A stretch of DNA of 64,000 nt from Halomonas maura (GTDB lineage: Bacteria; Pseudomonadota; Gammaproteobacteria; Pseudomonadales; Halomonadaceae): NCBI RefSeq assembly GCF_030409305.1, contig NZ_JAUFPQ010000023.1, positions 186,001 through 250,000 on the forward strand. Reading direction: 5' to 3'. Shown here one piece after another: positions 47,274 through 57,145 of the stretch. Position numbers and translations under genes: made by a program. Position 1 is the stretch's first letter. Each line of letters begins with the position of its first letter. A model generated the notes under the pieces. That model ran no database searches and was not told the origin of the DNA. It saw only the letters and a list, made by a program, of their open reading frames with translations.

Positions 47274-48094
47274 CCACCGCCGAACCACAGCCCCTGGAAG
47301 CGTCCACAGCGACCTTCATGGCGATATCACGCACCGTCCTGATCACCGGCGCCACCGGTGCCATCGGCGGAGCCTTGGCGCGGGACTACGCCTGCCCCGG
47401 CACGCGGCTGATACTGCACGGTCGCCGCCGAGAGGTGCTCGATACCCTCGCTGCCGAATGCCGCGAGCGGGGCGCCGTGGTCGAAGTCTCCCGCATCGAC
47501 CTCACCGACGACCAGCAGCTGCACCCCTGGCTGGAGGCCCTGGCCACTCGGTATCTGCCCGACATCGTCATCGCCAATGCCGGCAAGAATACCCAGGTGG
47601 GCCCGCAGGGCGCCCTCGAGCCCTGGCAGGAGGTCAGCGACCTGCTGGCCATCAACCTGCGCACCCCCATGGCCATGGCCAGCGTCCTGGCCCCCCGCAT
47701 GGCCAGCCGCGGCAGTGGCCAGCTCGTGCTCATCAGCTCGCTGGCCGCCTGGCACGGCCTCCCCATCACCCCCGGCTACAGCGCCAGCAAGGCCGGTATC
47801 AAGGCCTATGGCGAGGGCTTGCGCGGCCACCTGGCCCCCTTTGGGGTCGGCGTCAGCGTGGTCATGCCGGGCTATGTCCGCTCCGCCATGTGCCACGCCA
47901 TGCCGGGCCCCAAGCCCTGGCTCTGGTCCCCCGAGCGGGCCGCTCGACGCATCCGGACCGGTGTGGCACGCAACCGGGCGCGCATCGGTTTCCCCCTGTT
48001 GCTGAATATCGGCTGCTGGTGGCTGGCCGTATTGCCGGCCGCCGTCTCTCAGCGCCTGATGCGCCTGATGGGCTACGGGAGTCATTGCTCATGA
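47270..48094 (+). CDS. Short-chain dehydrogenase in capsule lipid operon (RkpH-like)
   Basis: 274 residues. Nucleotide-binding TGATGAIG (26-33), the NAG loop, and the catalytic Ser156/Ser157, Tyr170 and Lys174 (YSASKAG) are present. A C-terminal hydrophobic stretch (near LLLNIGCWWLAVLPAAV) suggests membrane association, as in 3-ketosphinganine reductases. By position it is like RkpH of the rhizobial rkp-1 region. The likely job is to reduce the 3-keto group made by the oxoamine synthase (inference). A GTG start overlaps kpsS; an ATG at 47318 is also possible. Confidence 0.8.
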   Translation: MTTAEPQPLEASTATFMAISRTVLITGATGAIGGALARDYACPGTRLILHGRRREVLDTLAAECRERGAVVEVSRIDLTDDQQLHPWLEALATRYLPDIVIANAGKNTQVGPQGALEPWQEVSDLLAINLRTPMAMASVLAPRMASRGSGQLVLISSLAAWHGLPITPGYSASKAGIKAYGEGLRGHLAPFGVGVSVVMPGYVRSAMCHAMPGPKPWLWSPERAARRIRTGVARNRARIGFPLLLNIGCWWLAVLPAAVSQRLMRLMGYGSHCS

Positions 48095-49689
48095 GCGCCG
48101 CCCTCTGGCAGCCCTTCCTGGCCGGGCTCGGGCTCACCGTGGCCATCGAGGCCCTGCTGCGTCCCGCCGTGCCCGCGTTCTGGCGGCGGCCCTGGGCATC
48201 GCCGGTCGTGCACCTGGGCAGCTGGACGCTGCTGTTCGCCCTCTTCCTGCTGGTGCTGCAGCGCGCCTGGTTCGCCGCCGGCGTCATCGCCGCGCTGCAG
48301 CTGGTGGTGGTGCAGTCCAGCAACACCAAGTCACAGACCCTGAACGAGCCCTTCATCTGCCAGGACTTCGAATACTTTCTCGACGCCCTGCGTCATCCCC
48401 GGCTCTACGTGCCCTTCTTCGGTATCGGCCTGGCCCTCGCCGCCGGCGTCGCCGGTGCCCTGGCCATCGCCGCCTTCCTGTGGCTGGAACCCTCGCTGGT
48501 CACCCGCCAGGGAAGCGGCCCCTTCCTGTGGGCCGTCGCCACCCTGCTGTCGGTCGCCCTGCTGCTGCTCTGGGTGGGCCTGCGCCACCTGCCCCCGACG
48601 ACGCTGGAGCCGCAACGAGACCTCGCCCACCTCGGCCTGTTCGGCGCCCTCTGGGCCTATGGCCGGCAAGCGCTGGTGCCGCTGGACACCGAGCGCCTGG
48701 ACTCGCCCTTCGCCACGCTTCCCGACAGGCCCGCCGAGGGACGGCTGCCTGACCTGGTGGCGGTACAAAGCGAGTCCTTCTTCGATCCCCGCGACTGGTG
48801 CCCTCGCGTACGCCGTGATCTCCTCCCGCATTTCGATGCCCTGTGTGCCGAGGCCCTGCATCACGGTCGCCTGCGGGTCCCCGCCTGGGGCGCCAACACC
48901 GTACGTACCGAGTGCGCCTTTCTCACCGGCCTCGACGAGGCACGGCTCGGCATCCATCGCTTCAACCCCTATCGCCAGCTGGTCCGTCGCGACCTGCCTA
49001 ACCTGGTGGCCAACCTCCGACATCTCGGCTACCACACCGTCTGCGTGCACCCCTACCCCGCCAGTTTCTACTTTCGCGACCGCGTCATGCCGCGGCTCGG
49101 CTTCGAGCGCTTCCTCGACATCAGCGACTTCGAGCCCAGCGACCGCGATGGCCAGTATATCGGTGACCTGGCCGTGGCCGAGAAGGTGGAAGCGCTGCTG
49201 GCGGGCGCGGACGACAGGCCGTTGTTCATCTTCGTGATCACCATGGAGAATCACGGCCCCCTGCACCTCGAGCGCCCGGTTCCCGACGACGCCTACGCCC
49301 TGCTGGCGACCCCCGAGGCACGCCCGGAAGCGTGCGACGACCTGGCGATCTACCTGCGCCATCTGGTGAACGCCGACCGCATGATCGCCAGGCTGCACCG
49401 CGCCATGGGCACGCACCCGCGCCCCAGCCTGCTGGCCTGGTATGGCGACCATGTGCCCATCCTTCCTCCGGCCTACCGTCGCTTCGGGATACCGGACGGC
49501 CACACGCACTATGCGATCTGGTCGCCCCAGGCCAACACCCGGACGCCTTCACAGGAGCGGCACATTGCCGACCTGGGGCCACTGCTGCGCGAGACACTCC
49601 TCGCGTTGGCCGCCGCACCACACCCGATAACACAACCGAACAGCACGACTGCAGGAAGAGCCAGCACCATCAGGAGCAAGAATGACTAA
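48091..49689 (+). CDS. LTA-synthase-like sulfatase-fold membrane enzyme
   Basis: 532 residues. About five transmembrane helices (residues 5-170) lead into a periplasmic sulfatase-fold domain (about 218-510). Metal and nucleophile regions are visible: AVQSESFF (Glu228), GANTVRTE (Thr270 as probable nucleophile), ITMENHGPL and WYGDHVPILP. Relatives transfer phosphoglycerol or phosphoethanolamine from lipids. Here it may modify the capsule lipid or glycan, and it may correspond in position to RkpI. Overlaps neighbours by 4 and 8 bases. Confidence 0.82.
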   Translation: MSAALWQPFLAGLGLTVAIEALLRPAVPAFWRRPWASPVVHLGSWTLLFALFLLVLQRAWFAAGVIAALQLVVVQSSNTKSQTLNEPFICQDFEYFLDALRHPRLYVPFFGIGLALAAGVAGALAIAAFLWLEPSLVTRQGSGPFLWAVATLLSVALLLLWVGLRHLPPTTLEPQRDLAHLGLFGALWAYGRQALVPLDTERLDSPFATLPDRPAEGRLPDLVAVQSESFFDPRDWCPRVRRDLLPHFDALCAEALHHGRLRVPAWGANTVRTECAFLTGLDEARLGIHRFNPYRQLVRRDLPNLVANLRHLGYHTVCVHPYPASFYFRDRVMPRLGFERFLDISDFEPSDRDGQYIGDLAVAEKVEALLAGADDRPLFIFVITMENHGPLHLERPVPDDAYALLATPEARPEACDDLAIYLRHLVNADRMIARLHRAMGTHPRPSLLAWYGDHVPILPPAYRRFGIPDGHTHYAIWSPQANTRTPSQERHIADLGPLLRETLLALAAAPHPITQPNSTTAGRASTIRSKND

Positions 49690-52600
49690 ACGCGTAGCCA
49701 TCATTGGTGCCGCCCACCGTTTCCCCGGCACCACGCCCGAGACGTTCTGGCAGGATCTTCAGGCCGAAAAAGACTTGGTGACCCGGGTCGCCGAGGATCG
49801 CTGGAGCCAGGCGGCCCACCAGCACCCCGACAAGCGCCACCCCGGCACCAGCGTCACCTTCGCCGCCGGCAGCCTGGGCGACATCAGCGGCTTCGACGCC
49901 GCCTTCTTCGGCATTTCGCCCCGCGAGGCTGCCCACATGGACCCCCAGCAGCGCCTGCTGCTGGAGCTGGCCTGGGAAGCCATGGAGAGCGCCGGCGTGG
50001 CACCCTCGCAACTGCGCGGCAGCCAGTGTGGCGTCTTCGTCGGCATCGCCAGCCTCGACTACTCCTACCGGATCGCCGACGACCTGGGTGCCATCGACGC
50101 CTCCTCGGCCACCGGCAACACCTCGAGCATCGCCTCCAACCGGCTCTCCTACCTGTTCGACCTGCACGGCCCCAGCATGTCGCTGGACACCGCTTGCTCC
50201 TCCTCGCTGGTCGCCTTCCACCAGGCCTGCCAGGCGATCCGCAGCGGCGAGACCGACATGGCCCTGGCCGGCGGCATCAGCCTGCACCTGCACCCCTACG
50301 GCTTCATCATCTTCACCAAGGCGAGCATGCTGTCGCCCAGCGGACGCTGCCAGGTCTTCGACGAAGCCGGCGACGGCTACGTGCGCTCCGAAGGCGCCGG
50401 CCTCTTCCTGCTCAAGGAATACGACAAGGCGGTGGCCGACGGCGACCGCATCCTCGCCGTGGTAGCCGGTTCCGCGGTCAACACCGACGGCCACAAGTCG
50501 GGCCTGACCGTGCCCAATCCCAGCGCCCAGATCGCCCTGATGCGCCAGGCCTACCAGCAGGCCGGGATTTCCCCCGACGAGATCGACTACCTGGAGGCCC
50601 ACGGCACCGGCACCCCGGTCGGCGACCCCATCGAGACCCATGCCATCGGCGAGGCCCTGGGCAAGCGGCGTCGCGAACCGCTGCCCATCGGCTCGGTGAA
50701 GAGCAACCTCGGTCACCTGGAGACCGCCTCCGGGGCGGCCGGCCTGGCCAAGGCGCTCTACAGCATCCGCCACCGCGAGGTGCCGGCCACCATCGGCATC
50801 CGCAAGCTCAACCCGCGCATCAAGCTCGACGACTGGAACCTGCGCGTGGTCACCCGGGCCCAGCCCCTCAAGCCCGAGGGCCGCCTGGTGATCGGCGTCA
50901 ACTCCTTCGGCTTCGGCGGCGCCAACGCCCACGTCATCCTGGAGAGCCCTGCCGAGGCACCGGCCCGCGACCCCGTGACACCCGGCGGGGCGTTGCCGCT
51001 GCGCCTGTCGGCCCGCGGCGAGCCGGCACTCAAGGCCATGGCGGGCCGACTCGCCGAGTGGCTGACCGAGAGCGACGACGACCTCTACGACATCGCCCAT
51101 ACCCTCCACCACCGCCGCGAGCACCATCGCGACGGCGCCCTGCTGTTCGCCGAAAGCAAGCAGCAGGCGGCCCGGCTCCTCGCCGCCTACGCCGACCCCG
51201 AGGCCGACGAGGTGCCCGGCGGGCTGGCCCTGGGCCAACGCCTCGACAACGCGCAGGGGCCGGCCTTCGTCTACACCGGCAACGGCTGCCAATGGGAGAC
51301 CATGGGACGCGAGCTGCTGGCCAGCTCGGCGACCTTCGCCGCCGCGGTGGACGAGGTGGATGCCCTGTTCCAGCGCGACGGCGACTTCTCGCTGCGTGCC
51401 GAACTCGAGGGCGCCAACGGCCTGGCAAGGGAGGGAGAGGACCGCTTCGCCAGCACCGAGATCGCCCAGCCGGCGCTGTTCGCCGTCCAGGTGGGACTCA
51501 CCGCCGTGCTGCGCGATCACGGCATCGAGCCCCGCGCCGTGACCGGCCACAGCGTCGGCGAGGTGGCCGCGGCCTGGGCCTGCGGGGCGCTCGACCTGGC
51601 CGACGCCGTCAGGGTCATCTACCACCGCAGCCACTACCAGGGCCAGACCCGCGGCCAGGGCGAGATGAGCGCCGTGGCGCTGGGTGACGCGGAGATCGCC
51701 GAGTGGCTCGCACGCCCCGAGTTCCACGGCGTCCACCTGGCCGGCATCAACAGCGCCCGCGGCGTCACCCTGGCCGGCGATCCCGAGGCCCTCGGCCGCC
51801 TCGAGGCGACGCTCGGCGAGCGGGGCATCTTCGCCACGCGGCTGCCCCTGGATTACGCCTTCCACAGCCCGGCCATGGATCCCATCGAGGCCGGCGTGAT
51901 CGACGCCCTGGCCGGCATCCGCCCGCGCGCCGCCAGCCTGCCCTTCCTCTCCACCGTCACCGGCGCCGCGCTCGAGGGCGGCGAGCTGGGCGCCGACTAC
52001 TGGTGGCACAACATCCGTCAGCCGGTGCGTTTCGCGTCTGCCGTCGACGCGATGATCGACGAGGGCATCGACACCTTCCTCGAGATCGGCGCGCACCCGA
52101 TCCTGCGCCGCTACCTCAGCGACGCCCTGCGCGACCGCGAGCGCGACGGGCGAGTGATCGCGACCCTGGAGCGCGACAGGCCCGCCGAGCACTGCATGAC
52201 CCAGGCGGTCGGCCAGGCCCTGCTCTCCGGCATCGCCGTGGATTCCCGCCGCTGGCTCCCGGTGGAAGGCCGCCTCGTCGACCTGCCGCGCTACCCCTGG
52301 CAGCGCGAGGGCTACTGGGTCCATGGCACGGCCGACGGCCAGGGCCTGCTCAACCGCTACTACGAGCACCCGCTGCTCGGCTACCGCCTCGCCCAGCAGA
52401 GCCACGCCTGGGAGAGCCAGCTCGACACCGGCCGCCTGCCCTGGCTGGCCGATCACGTGGTCGGCGAAGGCGCCGTCTTCCCCGGCGCCGGCTTCGTGGA
52501 ACTGGCGCTGGCCGCCGCCCGTCACGGCAAGGAACAGCCGCTGGTCGACATCGAGGAGCTCGAGATCCGCGCCCCGCTGCTGCTCGACTCCGCCAACGGC

Positions 52601-55600
52601 CGCCGCATGCGCCTCCAGGTCCAGCCGGAGGACGGCCGCCTGACGATCCGGTCTCGCGAGCCGGTCACCGGCAGCGACTGGCAGCTCAACGCCGTGGCGC
52701 GGGTCATGGAGCAGAGCCGCGGCTTCCTGCTGCGCCGCCAGGCCCCGGCGCGTCCCGCGCGCGAGCCCGACGTCACGCTGGAAGACCACCTGGCCATGGC
52801 CGAGCGGATCGGGCTCCACTACGGCCCCGCCTTCCAGGCCATCGCCCGCAGCTGGATCGAGGGCGACAGCGTGATCGGCGAGATCGCGCTGCCCGAGGCG
52901 ATCGCCTCGGGCCTCGATGCCCTGCACCTGCACCCCGGCATCCTCGACAGCGCCTTCCAGCTGTTCATTCCGCTGCTGGCCCGCGAGGGGCTGCACGACA
53001 CGGGCATGGCCTTCGTGCCGGTGCGCGTCGGCCGCCTGCAGTTCCTGCCCGGGGGCGGCGTGCCCGCCCTCGCCCACGCCCGCCTGTACAAGCGCGCGCC
53101 GCACTCCTTCACCGCCGATTTCGAGCTCTACGACGCCCAGGGACATGCCGTGGCGGTGCTCAGCGAGACCCGCTTCAAGGCGGTGCGCCTCAAGCGCCAG
53201 CACCACCAGCGCTTCAGCTACCTGGACATGCAGCTCACCCCGGCCCCGCGCGAGACCGCCGCCGACGCCTTCGACCTGAGCCCGTTGCACACCGCCGTGC
53301 CGCGTCTGATCGACGACTTCGCCGCCCGCACCGGGCGGCGGCTCGCCGGCGAGGTCGACCCGCTGCTCGATAGCCTGATGGAGGCCTTCGCCGCCCAGGC
53401 CCTGCGCGAGCTGGCCGGCGGCGAGCGACTCAGCCACGCCCGCTATCGCGAGCTGTGCCGCGCCCGGCTCGGCACCCAGCGGCTGCTCGACCAGCTGTTG
53501 CGCCTGCTCGTCAACGCCGACCGGCTGGTGGAAACCGACTCGGGATGGAGGCTCGGCGAAGGCGACGAGGCCAGCGTGGACGCCGCCACCATCTGGCAGC
53601 TGCTGGTCCGCGACTACCCCGATTACTTCGCCCCGATCCAGCGCCTCGGCCGCTTCGGCCTGCACCTGCCGGCGCTGCTCGACGGCCGCGAGACCGCCGC
53701 CACCCTTGGCCTCACCGCCGCTTCCCTGGCCCGGCTCAACCACCAGCTGGTGGGCAACGCCGGCTGGCAGGCCCTGGCCGGCGTACTGCACGACGTGCTG
53801 CCCGACCTCCTCGCCGGCCTGCCCGGCGGACAGCGCCTGCGGCTGCTGGAGGCCGGCCCCAGCGCCCCGACACTCGGCGAGCGGCTCTGCGACCTGCTCG
53901 ACCCCGACCGCTGCGACTACCGCATCCTGGCGGTGGACGACGCCGCCTGGCACCAGGCCGAGCAGCTCCGGGAGCGCCATCCGCTGATCGACATCGAGCG
54001 CCTCGACGCCCTGGACGAGCAGGCCATGCCGGCCCAGCTCGCCCTGGTCAGCCTCGAGATCGGCCACCGCGCGCGCGCTCGACACCTGCTCGACGTCCTC
54101 CCCCGGCGTCTGGCACCCGGCGCCCAGCTCCTGCTGCTGGGCCTGCACCCCAGCAGCTGGCTCGACACCCTGTTGGCGACCCCCGGTCTGGAGGACGACG
54201 GCACCCCCCTGCACGCCACCGAGCTGGCCGACGTCATGGCCCAGCTCGAGGCGCTGGGTGCCACCGACCTCCAGCCGATCCCGCTGGAGGAGGACGCCCA
54301 CGGCGCCTACCTGCTGCATGCCCGGATGCCCGCCGCCACGCCACCGGCCGCCGCGCCGCCGCCCCCCGGACGGCGCTTCCAGCTGATCAGCGACGACGCC
54401 AGCCGCCCCCTGGCCGAGCGGCTCACCGCCGGGCTCGAGGGCCACGGCCATCGCGCCGAGGTGGTCACCGCCTTCGCGGCCACCGACCTCGCCCCCACCA
54501 CGATCGTCGACCTGCGCCGGCTCGGCGCGCGTTGCGAACAGGCCGCCCGCTGGCCAGCGGACCTGGATCCGCTCGGCGACCAGGCCGAACTGTGGCTGGT
54601 CACCCAGGGTGTCGCGGCCATGTGGCAGGACGCGGCCAGCGCAGAGACCGACCAGGTCAGCGCCGACGCCGCCCTGTGGGGCTTCGGCCGCTCGCTGGCC
54701 AACGAGGCCGGCGGCTATACGGTGCGCCTGCTCGACCTGCCGGCCGGCGACGCCCTCGCCGACGCCGTGCTCGACGCCCTGCTCACCGAGCTCAGCGACC
54801 CGGACGCCGAGACGGAGATCGTCATCGACGCCGCGGGACACCGCCTTGCCCCCCGGCTGCGCACCCTGCCGGCCCCCGGCACCGCGAGCGCCAGCGACGA
54901 CCGGCGCAGCACCATGACGCTCGGCTTCCCGCTGCCCGGCCAGTTGCGCAACCTGACCTGGACCCCGACCCCGCTGCCCCCGCCGGGCCCCGGCGAGGTG
55001 GAGATCGACGTCCAGGCCACCGGCCTCAACTTCCGCGACGTCATGTACACCCTCGGCCTGCTCTCCGACGAGGCGATCGAGAACGGCTTCGCCGGCCCCA
55101 CCCTGGGGCTGGAGTTCTCCGGCATCGTCGCGGCCATCGGGCCCGGCGTCGAGGGCATCGCCGTGGGTGACGCCGTGGTGGGCTTCGGCCCGGCCAGTTT
55201 CAGCGACCGGCTGATCGCCAGCCGCGACGCCATCGCCCCGATCCCCGAGGGGGTGAGCTTCGCCGCCGCCGCCACCATTCCCACCACCTTCTTCACCGTC
55301 TTCTACGCGCTGAAGCACCTGGCACGCCTCGCCCCCGGCGAGAAGGTGCTGATCCATGGCGCGGCCGGCGGGGTGGGCATCGCCGCCATCCAGATCGCCC
55401 AGTGGCTGGGCGCCGAGATCCACGCCACCGTGGGCTCCGACGAGAAGCGCGACTTCCTGCGCCTGATGGGCATCGAGCGCCTCTACGACTCGCGCTCGCT
55501 GACCTTCGCCGAGGAGATCCTCGAGGAGACCGGGGGCCAGGGGGTCGACGTGGTGCTCAACTCGCTGGCCGGCGAGGCGATCAACCAGAACCTCAGGGCG

Positions 55601-57145
55601 CTGCGCCCCTTCGGCCGCTTCCTCGAGCTCGGCAAGCGCGACTTCTACGAGAACACCCACATCGGCCTGCGGCCGTTTCGCAACAACCTCAGCTATTTCG
55701 GCATCGACTCCGACCAGCTGATGAAGGCGCAGCCCGGACTGACCCACCAGCTGTTCGGCGAGATGATGGCGCTGTTCCACGACGGCACCCTGAGCCCGCT
55801 GCCCTACACCGCCTTCGGCACCCAGCAGGTGGTGGCGGCCTTCCGTTACATGCAGCAGGCCCGCCAGATCGGCAAGGTGGTGGTGACCCACGAGCAGGCG
55901 CTCGCGCCGGCCCGTCATGCCGCCGCCCTGCCCAACGACTCCCTGGCCCTGCCCGCCGCCGCCAGCTACCTGGTCACCGGCGGCCTCGGCGGCTTCGGCC
56001 TGAAGACCGCCCAGTGGCTGGCCAGCCGCGGTGCCCGTCACCTGATCCTGGTCGGCCGCAGCGGTGCGGCCTCGGAGGAGGCCCAGGCCGGCGTGGCCGC
56101 GCTGCGCGAGGCAGGCGTGCGGGTCGAGGCCGCCGCCTGCGACATCACCGACCGCGAGGCCCTGGCCGGGCTGTTGGCCGAGTGCCGCGAGCGGATGCCA
56201 GCGCTGCGCGGCGTGGTGCACGCCGCCACCGTCATCGACGACGGCCTGATCCGCAACCTGGACGGCGACCGCATCCGGCGCGTACTCTCCCCGAAGATCG
56301 ACGGCGCCCGTCATCTGGATGCCCTGACCCGCGACGCTCCGCTGGATTTCTTCGTGCTCTACTCCTCGGCCACCACCCTATTCGGCAATCCCGGCCAGGC
56401 CAACTACGTGGCCGCCAACCACTGGCTCGAGGCCCTGGTGGCCAATCGCCGCGCCCGGGGACTGCCGGCCACCTGCCTGCGCTGGGGCGCCATCGAGGAT
56501 GCCGGCTTCCTGGCCCGCAATACCCGCACCCGCGACGCCCTGCAGGAGCGCCTGGGCGGCTCGGCGCTGCGCTCCGAGGACGCCCTGCGCGTGCTCGAGC
56601 AGCTGCTGGTGCACCACGACGCTCGGCTGGGCGGGCCCAGCCTCGGCGTGCTGGAGCTCGACTGGGGGGCGCTGTCCCGCTTCCTGCCCACCGCCGCGGC
56701 ACCGCGCTTCCAGGAGATCGCCCGCCAGGCCGATGACGACGGCCAGGCCGACGACGGCGGCAACAGCGTCGCCGCGCTGTTCGCCGAACTGCCGCCCGAG
56801 GAGTTGCATGGCGCCGTGACCCAGCTGCTGCGCGCCGAGCTCGCCGGCATCCTGCTGATCGAGGAGGACAAGATCGACGTGCACCGCTCGGTCTACGAGA
56901 TGGGCTTCGACTCCCTGATGGGCGTGGAGCTGATGACCGCCATCGAGTCGCGACTGGACATCCAGGTGCCGGTGATGGTGCTCAGCGAGGCCTCGACCCT
57001 CGACAAGCTGGCCGGCGTGCTGATCCAGAAGCTGCAGCAGGGTGGCGAGCCCGGCGAGGATGACGAACTGGCCTCGCTGGCGGCCCGCCACGACGCGGAC
57101 GCGATCATGGCAACGCCCGACCTTGCCAAGGAGACCCTCGAGTGA
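49682..57145 (+). CDS. Highly reducing type I polyketide synthase (RkpA-like)
   Basis: 2487 residues in one module. KS (about 1-425): Cys172 in DTACSSS, His307 in EAHGTGT, His345 in KSNLGHLE. AT (about 530-850): Ser624 in GHSVGEV, and YAFHS suggesting malonyl-CoA. DH (about 890-1180): His925 and Asp1089. About 1190-1550 is a methyltransferase-like region whose SAM motif (LLEAGPSAPTL) lacks the GxGxG pattern. About 1560-1740 is a structural KR half. ER (about 1745-2065) has HGAAGGVGIAAIQIA; KR (about 2090-2340) starts YLVTGGLGGFG and has B-type VIDD; ACP (about 2370-2450) carries Ser2411 in GFDSL. There is no thioesterase. Full reduction predicts a saturated fatty-acid-like chain. The stop overlaps the oxoamine synthase start. 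Confidence 0.9.
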   Translation: MTKRVAIIGAAHRFPGTTPETFWQDLQAEKDLVTRVAEDRWSQAAHQHPDKRHPGTSVTFAAGSLGDISGFDAAFFGISPREAAHMDPQQRLLLELAWEAMESAGVAPSQLRGSQCGVFVGIASLDYSYRIADDLGAIDASSATGNTSSIASNRLSYLFDLHGPSMSLDTACSSSLVAFHQACQAIRSGETDMALAGGISLHLHPYGFIIFTKASMLSPSGRCQVFDEAGDGYVRSEGAGLFLLKEYDKAVADGDRILAVVAGSAVNTDGHKSGLTVPNPSAQIALMRQAYQQAGISPDEIDYLEAHGTGTPVGDPIETHAIGEALGKRRREPLPIGSVKSNLGHLETASGAAGLAKALYSIRHREVPATIGIRKLNPRIKLDDWNLRVVTRAQPLKPEGRLVIGVNSFGFGGANAHVILESPAEAPARDPVTPGGALPLRLSARGEPALKAMAGRLAEWLTESDDDLYDIAHTLHHRREHHRDGALLFAESKQQAARLLAAYADPEADEVPGGLALGQRLDNAQGPAFVYTGNGCQWETMGRELLASSATFAAAVDEVDALFQRDGDFSLRAELEGANGLAREGEDRFASTEIAQPALFAVQVGLTAVLRDHGIEPRAVTGHSVGEVAAAWACGALDLADAVRVIYHRSHYQGQTRGQGEMSAVALGDAEIAEWLARPEFHGVHLAGINSARGVTLAGDPEALGRLEATLGERGIFATRLPLDYAFHSPAMDPIEAGVIDALAGIRPRAASLPFLSTVTGAALEGGELGADYWWHNIRQPVRFASAVDAMIDEGIDTFLEIGAHPILRRYLSDALRDRERDGRVIATLERDRPAEHCMTQAVGQALLSGIAVDSRRWLPVEGRLVDLPRYPWQREGYWVHGTADGQGLLNRYYEHPLLGYRLAQQSHAWESQLDTGRLPWLADHVVGEGAVFPGAGFVELALAAARHGKEQPLVDIEELEIRAPLLLDSANGRRMRLQVQPEDGRLTIRSREPVTGSDWQLNAVARVMEQSRGFLLRRQAPARPAREPDVTLEDHLAMAERIGLHYGPAFQAIARSWIEGDSVIGEIALPEAIASGLDALHLHPGILDSAFQLFIPLLAREGLHDTGMAFVPVRVGRLQFLPGGGVPALAHARLYKRAPHSFTADFELYDAQGHAVAVLSETRFKAVRLKRQHHQRFSYLDMQLTPAPRETAADAFDLSPLHTAVPRLIDDFAARTGRRLAGEVDPLLDSLMEAFAAQALRELAGGERLSHARYRELCRARLGTQRLLDQLLRLLVNADRLVETDSGWRLGEGDEASVDAATIWQLLVRDYPDYFAPIQRLGRFGLHLPALLDGRETAATLGLTAASLARLNHQLVGNAGWQALAGVLHDVLPDLLAGLPGGQRLRLLEAGPSAPTLGERLCDLLDPDRCDYRILAVDDAAWHQAEQLRERHPLIDIERLDALDEQAMPAQLALVSLEIGHRARARHLLDVLPRRLAPGAQLLLLGLHPSSWLDTLLATPGLEDDGTPLHATELADVMAQLEALGATDLQPIPLEEDAHGAYLLHARMPAATPPAAAPPPPGRRFQLISDDASRPLAERLTAGLEGHGHRAEVVTAFAATDLAPTTIVDLRRLGARCEQAARWPADLDPLGDQAELWLVTQGVAAMWQDAASAETDQVSADAALWGFGRSLANEAGGYTVRLLDLPAGDALADAVLDALLTELSDPDAETEIVIDAAGHRLAPRLRTLPAPGTASASDDRRSTMTLGFPLPGQLRNLTWTPTPLPPPGPGEVEIDVQATGLNFRDVMYTLGLLSDEAIENGFAGPTLGLEFSGIVAAIGPGVEGIAVGDAVVGFGPASFSDRLIASRDAIAPIPEGVSFAAAATIPTTFFTVFYALKHLARLAPGEKVLIHGAAGGVGIAAIQIAQWLGAEIHATVGSDEKRDFLRLMGIERLYDSRSLTFAEEILEETGGQGVDVVLNSLAGEAINQNLRALRPFGRFLELGKRDFYENTHIGLRPFRNNLSYFGIDSDQLMKAQPGLTHQLFGEMMALFHDGTLSPLPYTAFGTQQVVAAFRYMQQARQIGKVVVTHEQALAPARHAAALPNDSLALPAAASYLVTGGLGGFGLKTAQWLASRGARHLILVGRSGAASEEAQAGVAALREAGVRVEAAACDITDREALAGLLAECRERMPALRGVVHAATVIDDGLIRNLDGDRIRRVLSPKIDGARHLDALTRDAPLDFFVLYSSATTLFGNPGQANYVAANHWLEALVANRRARGLPATCLRWGAIEDAGFLARNTRTRDALQERLGGSALRSEDALRVLEQLLVHHDARLGGPSLGVLELDWGALSRFLPTAAAPRFQEIARQADDDGQADDGGNSVAALFAELPPEELHGAVTQLLRAELAGILLIEEDKIDVHRSVYEMGFDSLMGVELMTAIESRLDIQVPVMVLSEASTLDKLAGVLIQKLQQGGEPGEDDELASLAARHDADAIMATPDLAKETLE

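Noticed and set aside
49670..56314. A 6.6-kb open frame antisense to the PKS gene
   Set aside because: Its product is Gly/Ala/Val/Gln-rich with no domains; it mirrors codon bias of the very GC-rich sense gene.
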